Assembly: GCA_035702855.1 (NCBI GenBank)
Contig: DASSZM010000229.1
Span: 1-21,681 of the forward strand
Direction: 5' to 3'
DNA: 21,681 nucleotides
Source of the DNA: JAKAQB01 sp035702855
Lineage (GTDB): Bacteria; Actinomycetota; Acidimicrobiia; Acidimicrobiales; Palsa-688
The position numbers and the translations under genes are program-made. Shown in pieces: positions 15,837 through 21,681 of this stretch (positions are counted from its first letter, which is position 1; every line of letters starts with the position of its first letter). Below the pieces are notes generated by a model. It had not been told where the DNA came from. It worked only from the letters and a program-made list of their open reading frames with translations, and did no database searches.

Positions 15837-16142
15837 TCAGGAGGCGGCCCCGCCGACCGCCGGGCCCGAGGTCCGCTCGAGCGCCCGGCTCCGCCGGATC
15901 CGGCGACGCTCACGCTCGGACAGGCCACCCCAGATCCCGAACTTCTCGCTGTGGACGATGGCGTACTCGAGGCAGTCCTCCCGGACCACGCAGCCCCGGC
16001 ACACCTCCTTGGCTTCGCGCGTCGACGCCCCCCGCTCCGGGAAGAACAGATCGGGATCGACGCCCATGCAGTTGGCCTGCCGCTGCCAGCTCCGATCCTC
16101 GTCCGCGGCGACCAGCAGGCTCAAGCTCCAGATGTCGGTCAT
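15837..16142 (-). CDS. whiB2: WhiB2/WhmD-type iron-sulfur regulator
   Basis: This 101-residue WhiB protein has cluster ligands Cys25, Cys48, Cys51 and Cys57 and the long signature DPDLFFPERGASTREAKEVC followed by CLEYAIVHSEKFGIWGGLSERERRR. These match Streptomyces WhiB and mycobacterial WhiB2/WhmD closely; in those species the protein, with its partner WhiA, drives septation and division genes. The ATG at 16142 has GGAAGGGAG seven bases upstream. The C-terminus extends past the basic segment with a short Ser/Gly/Ala tail. It stands alone: ftcD converges with a 4-bp gap and the VWA gene upstream is 112 bp away on the same strand. No whiA is in the window. Confidence 0.92.
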   Translation of the reverse strand: MTDIWSLSLLVAADEDRSWQRQANCMGVDPDLFFPERGASTREAKEVCRGCVVREDCLEYAIVHSEKFGIWGGLSERERRRIRRSRALERTSGPAVGGAAS

Positions 16143-16254
16143 CGGTCGCTCCCTTCCAGGACGATGGCACCGATGTAACTACAGTGCTGTGATTCTCGTC
16201 CGCCGGGCGCGGATGTGCAAGGGGCGGGGCCCGATTTCCCTGCTGGCGGGCGGT
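16143..16254 (-). promoter_or_regulatory. Probable whiB2 promoter region
   Basis: The 112-bp gap contains an AT-richer block (16171-16197) with the near-palindrome TGTAGTTACA and the overlapping ACAGTGCTGT. TTACAT there could be a -10. The octamer TACATCGG (minus strand, 16170-16177) also occurs upstream of the other WhiB gene (plus strand, 14157-14164). No -35 consensus is evident. Assignment as promoter rests on position and composition. Confidence 0.4.
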
Positions 16255-18264
16255 TCAGGCGCTGCGGCGGCGGTGGGCGCGCTTCTGGTCGAGGAAGTCG
16301 ACCAGCACGTAGTCGCCCAGCGTCTCGGGGGTGGTGAAGAACACCCGGCCCCGGTTGATCTCCGACAGCCGCTCCACGAACCGGCGGAGGTCGGGGGTGG
16401 CGTCGAGCACGAAGGTGTTGATCGTGATCCGCTCGCGGGTGCAGCGCATCACCTCGGCGACGGTCTGGTCGATCGTCTCCCGGACCGGCGGGTAGTTGAA
16501 CAGGACCTCGCCGTTGGGCAGGAGGTGGGCGGTCGGCTCCCCGTCGGTGATCATGAACACCTGCTTGGTGCCCCGCTGGCGGGCCAGCATCTGGCGGGCG
16601 AGCAGCAGGGCGTGCTGCATGTTGGTGCCGTAGCTGTAGTCCCACGACACCTCGGGCAGCTGGGCCGGCGCGAGCTCCTGCGCCCGCTCCCCGAAGCCGA
16701 CGAGGCCGAGGTAGTCGGTCGGGTACCGCCCGGAGATCAGGGCGTGCATCGCCATGGCGACCTTCTTGGCGGCGAGGAAGTTGCCCCGGAACTCCATCGA
16801 CAGCGACAGGTCGAGCAGCAGCACCGTCGAGGTCCGGGTCAGCGACTCGGTCCGCTCCACCTCGAAGTCGTCGGGCGAGAGCCGCACCGGAGTCCCGGCG
16901 CCGCTGCGGCCGACGGCGTTGCGCACCGTGCGCTCGATCGACAGGTTGAACGGGTCGCCCCACTCGTAGGCCTTGGTCTCGAAGGTCCGCTCGTGCCCCG
17001 TGCCGACCGCCTCGACGGCGTGGCGGCCCATGCGCTCCTTGACCAGGCGGGAGAACAGGTCGTCGAGGGCGTTGCGGCCGATGGCCCGCAGGCCGCGCGG
17101 GGTCAGCTCGAGGCGGCCCTCCCGGTGCTCGGCCAGGCCGGCCTCCTGCAGCTGGCGGGCGACACGGGCCAGCTGCTCCAGGCTGCGGGCGGCGTCGTCG
17201 CCGAGCAACTGGGCGGCCCGCTCGGTGTCGATCTCGGCGAGTGTCGCCGGGTTGTTGGCGCCCGACATGATGGCTTCGAGCTGGTCGAGGTCGCCGAGCT
17301 GGTTCATCACGTCGGCGGCCTGCCCGAGGCCGAGCGGGTCGCCCCGGCCCTGGAACGGCCGGCCGCGGTCCCACCCCATCTGGGGGAAGGCGCCCCGCAG
17401 GTTGGCACCGAGGCGCTCCACCTGCCAGCGCAGGTCCATGTCCTCGAGGAGGGCGTCGGAGAGGGCCTGCAGCTCGGCCCGCTGCTCGGGGCTCATCGAC
17501 GCGAGCAGCTGGCTCATGGCGGCCATCTGGCGGGCGAGGTCCTCCAGCAACTCGTCGAGGGTCTGGGGGTTGCCGGGGAACAGGTCGCCGTAGCGGTCCA
17601 TGAACTCCTCGAACAGCCGGTCGGTGTCCCGCCCGGCGGCCCGCTCCTCGAGCATGCGGTTGAGGTCGTTGATCATGTCCTTGTTGCGCTGGAGCGCCTC
17701 GGGGGACACGTCGGACATGGCCTCGCGCATCTGGTTGAAGTAGCTGGACAGCATCTCGGAGCGCAGCTCCTCGACGAGCTCCTCGAAGCGGCGCGCCGCC
17801 TCCGGGCTGGTCCAGTCGTAGGACTGCAGCTCCCGCAGCCGGCCGGCCAGGTCCTGGGGCAGGAGCTCGAGCTGCATGCGCCGCTCGGTGGCCGCCTCGT
17901 CGGTGATCTCCTGGCGGCGGGGGTCGCCCGACTCGTCGGCCCGGGCCACGAGGTCGTCGATGCCCGCCCGCTCCTGGTCGAGGATCTCCCGCAGGCGGCG
18001 GGCGACGTCCTCGTGCGGCCGGCTCACGTCGTGGTCGTCGAGCAGCTCCTGGCGGCGCCGGCGGAGCTGCTCGAGCATCTCGCGCAGCCCGCTGACCTGC
18101 TGGCCGTTGCGGTCCCGGAAGCCGCGCTGCAGCAACCGCTGGAGGGCCTGGTTGAGGTCGCCGTGGTAGAGCAGCTCGTCGGTCAGCTCCCGGAAGGCGT
18201 CGTCGGCCCCGTAGTCGAAACCGACCTGCGTCCCGTCCCAGCGGGAGTAGCTGAACCGCGGCAT
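16255..18264 (-). CDS. VWA-domain protein (Rv0959-like, partner of MoxR/ChlI-type ATPase)
   Basis: This 669-residue cytoplasmic protein has no signal or membrane segment. The first 400 residues are largely charged helix, rich in Arg, Glu, Leu and Gln (for example REMLEQLRRRRQELLDD and RFEELVEELRSEML), and probably coiled. The C-terminal third is a von Willebrand A domain with an intact metal-ion site, D485-x-S487-x-S489 in STVLLLDLSLSM, plus the Thr of YGTNMQHALL and the Asp of VFMITDGEPTAH. Proteins of this build pair with an AAA+ ATPase as a two-part, magnesium-chelatase-like remodelling machine. The mycobacterial counterparts appear to be Rv0959 and Rv0958. The ATG at 18264 is used because the protein starts there with PRFSYSRWDG. 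TACGGT lies six bases before it, so the message may be leaderless. The exact client is unknown. Confidence 0.85.
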   Translation of the reverse strand: MPRFSYSRWDGTQVGFDYGADDAFRELTDELLYHGDLNQALQRLLQRGFRDRNGQQVSGLREMLEQLRRRRQELLDDHDVSRPHEDVARRLREILDQERAGIDDLVARADESGDPRRQEITDEAATERRMQLELLPQDLAGRLRELQSYDWTSPEAARRFEELVEELRSEMLSSYFNQMREAMSDVSPEALQRNKDMINDLNRMLEERAAGRDTDRLFEEFMDRYGDLFPGNPQTLDELLEDLARQMAAMSQLLASMSPEQRAELQALSDALLEDMDLRWQVERLGANLRGAFPQMGWDRGRPFQGRGDPLGLGQAADVMNQLGDLDQLEAIMSGANNPATLAEIDTERAAQLLGDDAARSLEQLARVARQLQEAGLAEHREGRLELTPRGLRAIGRNALDDLFSRLVKERMGRHAVEAVGTGHERTFETKAYEWGDPFNLSIERTVRNAVGRSGAGTPVRLSPDDFEVERTESLTRTSTVLLLDLSLSMEFRGNFLAAKKVAMAMHALISGRYPTDYLGLVGFGERAQELAPAQLPEVSWDYSYGTNMQHALLLARQMLARQRGTKQVFMITDGEPTAHLLPNGEVLFNYPPVRETIDQTVAEVMRCTRERITINTFVLDATPDLRRFVERLSEINRGRVFFTTPETLGDYVLVDFLDQKRAHRRRSA

Positions 18265-18305
18265 ACGCCCACCGTAACCCCGCGGACGCGCCACGCTGGT
18301 CGGCC

Positions 18306-19100
18306 GTGCCCGAAGGTCACACCATCCACCGCACCGCCCGCGACCACGCCCGCACCCTGGCGGGCGGTCCCGTGCGCGTCACCTCCCCCCAGGGTCGCTT
18401 CGCGGCGGGCGCCGCCACCTTGGACGGCGCCTTTCTCCGAGGCATCGACGCCTGGGGCAAGCACCTCTTCTACCGGTTCGAGCCGGACCTCACCCTCCAC
18501 GTCCACCTCGGCCTGTACGGGAAGTTCTGGCCGTGGACGCCCCCGCCGGCCGACACCCACCGGCAGGTGCGACTGCGCCTCGAGGGCAAGGCCCACGGCT
18601 ACGACCTCACCGGCCCGACCGCCTGCGAGCTGCTCGACCCCGCCGCCGCCGACGCCATCGTCGCCCGCCTCGGCCCCGACCCGCTGCGCTGCGACGCCGA
18701 CGGCACCACCGTGTGGCCGCGCCTCGCCCGCCGGCGCGGCCCGATCGGCGTGGCGCTGATGGACCAGTCCTGCGTGGCCGGCGTGGGCACCGTTTACCGG
18801 GCAGAGGCGCTGTGGGTCCACGGGATCCACCCCGAGCGGCCCTGCGCCACCCTGAGCCCCGAGGAGTGGGCCGGCCTGTGGGCCACGCTGGTCACGATGC
18901 TGCGCGCCGGGCTGCGGGAGGGGCGCATCGCCACCGTCCGGCCCGGCGACGCCGTCCCCGACGGACGGACCCGCTGGGTCTACAAGCAGGAGCGCTGCGC
19001 CCGCTGCGGCAGGACCGTGCGCCGCTGGGACCTGGCCGGGCGGTGGGCGTACGCCTGCGAGACCTGCCAGCCGCCGTGGCCGGGGCCGGGGCCGGCCTAG
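18306..19100 (+). CDS. nei1: Endonuclease VIII-like DNA glycosylase (Nei1 type)
   Basis: This 264-residue base-excision repair enzyme removes oxidised pyrimidines and cuts the abasic site. The N-terminus PEGHTIHR provides catalytic Pro2 and Glu3 after Met removal. SPQGRFA and AWGKHLFYRFEPDLTLHVHLGLYGKF follow, with the conserved Lys of the glycosylase fold. The helix-two-turn-helix region is in LMDQSCVAGVGTVYRAEALW, and a C-terminal zinc finger has C-x2-C and C-x2-C pairs (CARC, CETC). The pattern matches mycobacterial Nei1 (Rv2464c) more closely than Fpg or Nei2. The GTG at 18306 is fixed by the invariant N-terminus. It lies on the opposite strand between the VWA and ATPase genes, and its TAG stop overlaps the ATPase stop in a shared CTAG. 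Confidence 0.94.
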   Translation: MPEGHTIHRTARDHARTLAGGPVRVTSPQGRFAAGAATLDGAFLRGIDAWGKHLFYRFEPDLTLHVHLGLYGKFWPWTPPPADTHRQVRLRLEGKAHGYDLTGPTACELLDPAAADAIVARLGPDPLRCDADGTTVWPRLARRRGPIGVALMDQSCVAGVGTVYRAEALWVHGIHPERPCATLSPEEWAGLWATLVTMLRAGLREGRIATVRPGDAVPDGRTRWVYKQERCARCGRTVRRWDLAGRWAYACETCQPPWPGPGPA

Positions 19101-20497
19101 CGGGCCCGGTAGGTGGCCCGGGCGCCGGCGGCGTCCTTGTTGAGCCGCTTGGAGAGGTGGAGCCCCTCGAGCACGAACTCGACGGCGGCTCCCAGGGCGG
19201 CGGGCGACTCGCTGCCCGCCAACCCCACCACCGCCGGTCGCAGTGACGGCACCTGGCCGAGCACCTCGACCAGCTGGGCGGAGGAGAGGTCGTCGCCGGC
19301 GTGGGCCACGATGCCCCCGTCGAAGGCGCCGATCGCCTCGCGCAGGGTGTCCATCGGCACCCGCGCCCGGAACACCGTCAGCACCGCCTGGGACAGCATC
19401 CGCTCGACCAGGACCCCGTCGCGTCCCTCGTCCATCGACTCGATCTCGATCTTGCCCGCCGTCGACGCCGCCAGGCCCTCCAGGTCACTGACGCGGGGCA
19501 CGGCCTCGTGCTCGCCGAGGCGCAGCGCCCGCCGGGCGGCGCTGGCGGCAAGGGTCTCGTAGTTGGCCACCGAAAGGCGGACCGACACGCCCGAGCGCTG
19601 GTTGACCTGGGGCGACTGGCGGGCGAGGTGCGACAGGGTCGCCACCACCTCGGCCATGTAGGCGGGCATCTCCACCCGCACGCCGATGTCGTCGAGGGGC
19701 CGGGCCTCCTGGTGCACGACGGCGATCTCGGTGTCGACGTCGAGCGGGTAGTGGGTGCGGATCTGGGCGCCGAAGCGGTCCTTCAGCGGGGTGATGATCC
19801 GGCCGCGGTTGGTGTAGTCCTCGGGGTTGGCGGACGCCACCAGCATCACGTCGAGCGGCAGGCGGATCTTGTAACCGCGCACCTGCACGTCGCGCTCCTC
19901 GAGGACGTTGAGCAGGCCGACCTGGATCCGCTCGGCGAGGTCCGGGAGCTCGTTGATGGCGAAGATGCCCCGGTTGGTGCGGGGCACGAGGCCGTAGTGG
20001 AGCGTCAGCTCGTCCGAGAGGTACCGGCCCTCGGCCACCTTGATCGGGTCGACCTCACCGATCAGGTCGGCGATCGACGTGTCCGGCGTCGCCAGCTTCT
20101 CCCCGAACCGGGTGTCGCGGTGCACCCACTCGATCGGCGTGTCCTCGCCCTTCTCCGCCACCAGGTCCCGGGCGTGGCGGGACACCGGGTGGTAGGGGTC
20201 GTCGAGGATCTCCGAGCCCGCTACGATCGGCAGCCACTCGTCGAGCAGACCGGTGAGCGACCGGATCATCCGGGTCTTCGCCTGGCCGCGCTCGCCGAGG
20301 AAGATGATGTCGTGCCCGGCGAGCAAGGCGTTCTCCACCTGGGGCAGCACGGTGTGCTCGTAGCCGAGCACGCTCTCCACGAGCGGTTGGCCGGCGGCGA
20401 TGCGGCGCGCCGCGTTGCGCCGGACCTCCTCCTTCACCGGGAGGGACTGCCAACCGGAGTCCCTCAGCTGACCGAGAGTCGCAGCACGCGAGGTCAT
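19097..20497 (-). CDS. Mg-chelatase/MoxR-type AAA+ ATPase (Rv0958-like)
   Basis: This 466-residue ATPase has Walker A G68-E-R-G71-Q-A-K74-T75, a Walker-B-like strand GIFAINELPDL in place of the usual DE pair, sensor 1 in LVASANPEDYTNRGRI, and the arginine-finger region LKDRFGAQIRTHYPLD. It resembles magnesium-chelatase ChlI-like and MoxR-like proteins, specifically mycobacterial Rv0958. With a VWA partner such ATPases use ATP to insert metals or to activate or remodel target proteins. The target is unknown here. The likely partner is the VWA gene 832 bp downstream on the same strand, beyond the inverted nei1. The ATG at 20497 follows TAGCGT by nine bases and lacks a ribosome binding site, again suggesting a leaderless transcript. 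Confidence 0.88.
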   Translation of the reverse strand: MTSRAATLGQLRDSGWQSLPVKEEVRRNAARRIAAGQPLVESVLGYEHTVLPQVENALLAGHDIIFLGERGQAKTRMIRSLTGLLDEWLPIVAGSEILDDPYHPVSRHARDLVAEKGEDTPIEWVHRDTRFGEKLATPDTSIADLIGEVDPIKVAEGRYLSDELTLHYGLVPRTNRGIFAINELPDLAERIQVGLLNVLEERDVQVRGYKIRLPLDVMLVASANPEDYTNRGRIITPLKDRFGAQIRTHYPLDVDTEIAVVHQEARPLDDIGVRVEMPAYMAEVVATLSHLARQSPQVNQRSGVSVRLSVANYETLAASAARRALRLGEHEAVPRVSDLEGLAASTAGKIEIESMDEGRDGVLVERMLSQAVLTVFRARVPMDTLREAIGAFDGGIVAHAGDDLSSAQLVEVLGQVPSLRPAVVGLAGSESPAALGAAVEFVLEGLHLSKRLNKDAAGARATYRAR

Positions 20498-20609
20498 CGT
20501 CGTCCGACGCTACCCCCACCCCGGGCCCAACCGTTCCCCGGGGCGGGCCGCCACCCGGCGGTCCTCGACCGGCCCGCAGGCGGGGGCCGGAGGTAGCCTG
20601 ACGGTTCTC

Positions 20610-21681
20610 ATGGATCTCGGTGGTCGCTGGCTGGCAGCTCGAGCCGACGAGGAGCTGCGCCGCCGCCTCCCCGATCCCGACCTCGACGACGGCGACTGGG
20701 AAGCCGTGCCCGTCCCCGGGCAGTGGCGCCTGGTCCCGGCGTTCGCCGACAGCGACGGCCCGCTGCTGTACCGCCGGCGGTTCGAGGCCGCCACGCCCGG
20801 GCCGGGCCGGCGCCACTGGCTGGTCTTCGACGGGATCTTCTACCAGGCCGACGTGTGGCTCGACGGCTCCTACCTCGGCGAGACCGAGGGCTACTTCGCC
20901 CCCCACGCCTTCGAGGTCACCGACCACCTGGCGGCCCGTCGTGAGCACCTGCTGGCGGTGGAGGTCGCCTGCACCCCACAGCGCGACGTGCGCCGCAAGC
21001 GCAACCTGACCGGGGTCTTCCAGCACTGGGACTGCCTGCCCCGCTCCTGGAACCCGGGCGGCATCTGGGCGCCCGTGCGGCTCGCCGAGACCGGTCCGGT
21101 GCGGCTGCAGGCGCTGCGGGTCGCCTGCCGGGAGGCCAACGCCGAGCGCGCCACCCTCGAGCTCGACGCCCGGCTCGACGCGACCCAGCCGGAGCCGGTC
21201 TCGATCCGCACCCGCCTCGGGCGGGCCGGCGGCGACGGGCGCGACGCCGTCGAATCGGTCCGCCTCGACCAGCTGGCGGCGGGCGACAACCGCGTCCGGT
21301 GGCGGATCACGGTGGAGCGCCCGGCGCTGTGGTGGCCGCACGCCCTCGGCGACCAGCCGCTCTACGACCTGCAGGTCACCGTCGACGCCGCGGGCCGGGC
21401 GAGCGACACCGCCCGGGTGGTCACCGGCCTGCGCCGGGTGCGCATGCAGCGCTTCGTCGCCACCGTCAACGGCGAGCGGCTCTTCCTGAAGGGCGCCAAC
21501 CTCGGCCCCACCGACCGGGCCCTCTCGGCCGTCGACCCCGCGGCCGCCGCCCGGGACATCGCCCTCGCACGCGGCGCCGGCCTCGACCTGCTGCGGGTCC
21601 ACGCCCACATCGGGCACCCGGCGCTCTACGACGAGGCGGACCGGACCGGCATGCTGATCTGGCAGGACCTGCCGCTGCAAT
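20610..21681 (+). CDS. Glycoside hydrolase family 2 enzyme, N-terminal part (runs off window)
   Basis: Frame from the ATG at 20610 is open for 357 codons to the window edge. The sequence follows the GH2 plan. A jelly-roll sugar-binding domain (about 1-160) has WLVFDGIFYQADVWLDGSYLGETEGYF and RSWNPGGIWAPVRL. An immunoglobulin-like domain (about 165-275) includes PALWWPHALGDQPLYDLQV. The start of the TIM barrel is marked by GERLFLKGANLGPTDRA and LDLLRVHAHIGHPALYDEADRTGMLIWQDLP. The acid/base and nucleophile Glu residues lie beyond the edge. The substrate could be beta-mannoside, beta-galactoside or beta-glucuronide. The WQDLP ending is commoner in mannosidase-like members, but this is weak. No signal peptide is seen. 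TAGCCT ends ten bases before the ATG. The gene diverges from the ATPase across 112 bp. Confidence 0.88.
   Translation, partial: MDLGGRWLAARADEELRRRLPDPDLDDGDWEAVPVPGQWRLVPAFADSDGPLLYRRRFEAATPGPGRRHWLVFDGIFYQADVWLDGSYLGETEGYFAPHAFEVTDHLAARREHLLAVEVACTPQRDVRRKRNLTGVFQHWDCLPRSWNPGGIWAPVRLAETGPVRLQALRVACREANAERATLELDARLDATQPEPVSIRTRLGRAGGDGRDAVESVRLDQLAAGDNRVRWRITVERPALWWPHALGDQPLYDLQVTVDAAGRASDTARVVTGLRRVRMQRFVATVNGERLFLKGANLGPTDRALSAVDPAAAARDIALARGAGLDLLRVHAHIGHPALYDEADRTGMLIWQDLPLQ

Noticed and set aside
15043..18759. A 1238-codon open frame on the plus strand.
   Set aside because: It runs through ftcD in another frame and antisense to whiB2 and the VWA gene, all with clear family motifs. Its Pro/Arg/Gly-rich then Leu/Val/Glu-rich translation is a high-GC shadow.
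20055..21680. A 541-codon minus-strand frame over the window end.
   Set aside because: It is antisense to the GH2 gene and in another frame of the ATPase gene, with no domain seen.

Overview
The window is very GC-rich DNA from an actinomycete-type bacterium. The evidence is two WhiB-family iron-sulfur regulators, a SenX3/RegX3-like two-component pair, a class E sortase, a Nei1-type DNA glycosylase and an ATPase/VWA protein pair resembling mycobacterial Rv0958/Rv0959. GTG starts are frequent and several genes look leaderless. A deep-branching class such as Acidimicrobiia fits, but this is inference. I see no tRNA, rRNA, CRISPR array, insertion sequence or prophage. The region looks like ordinary chromosome.

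Layout. 1-288 is the tail of an Ala/Lys-rich protein. 322-6873 (minus strand) is a phosphate module in the order pstB, pstS, pstC, pstA, then senX3 and regX3. Two candidate Pho boxes built of 11-bp units lie in front of pstB and in front of senX3. phoU is not present. 6937-7900 (minus) holds an Rrf2 regulator and a SixA-like phosphatase, and 7982-9088 (plus) a class E sortase with an extra C-terminal membrane region. 9107-14022 (minus) reads promoter, leucine-rich leader peptide, hairpins including a U-tract terminator, leuA, a 92-residue unknown protein, ppk1 and a NUDIX hydrolase whose start overlaps the ppk1 stop. 14216-16142 holds a WhiB protein, tatA, glutamate formimidoyltransferase and a WhiB2/WhmD-type protein. 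16255-20497 is a VWA protein and its probable AAA+ partner, both on the minus strand but separated by a plus-strand nei1 gene. 20610 to the end is the N-terminal part of a glycoside hydrolase family 2 enzyme.

How the genes fit together. Phosphate uptake (Pst), its sensor pair (SenX3-RegX3) and polyphosphate synthesis (Ppk1) lie close together, but ppk1 appears to be reached by transcription from the leuA promoter. The clearest regulatory discovery is the leuA leader: a strong promoter, an 11-codon peptide MTHDLSLLLLT with four consecutive Leu codons, an 11-bp hairpin starting in its stop codon, and an intrinsic terminator before the leuA ribosome binding site. This is a textbook arrangement for ribosome-mediated leucine attenuation. 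I did not find a convincing wholly new multi-gene system. The less-characterised items are the AAA+/VWA pair, the 92-residue protein between leuA and ppk1, and the apparently membrane-free SenX3 homologue.
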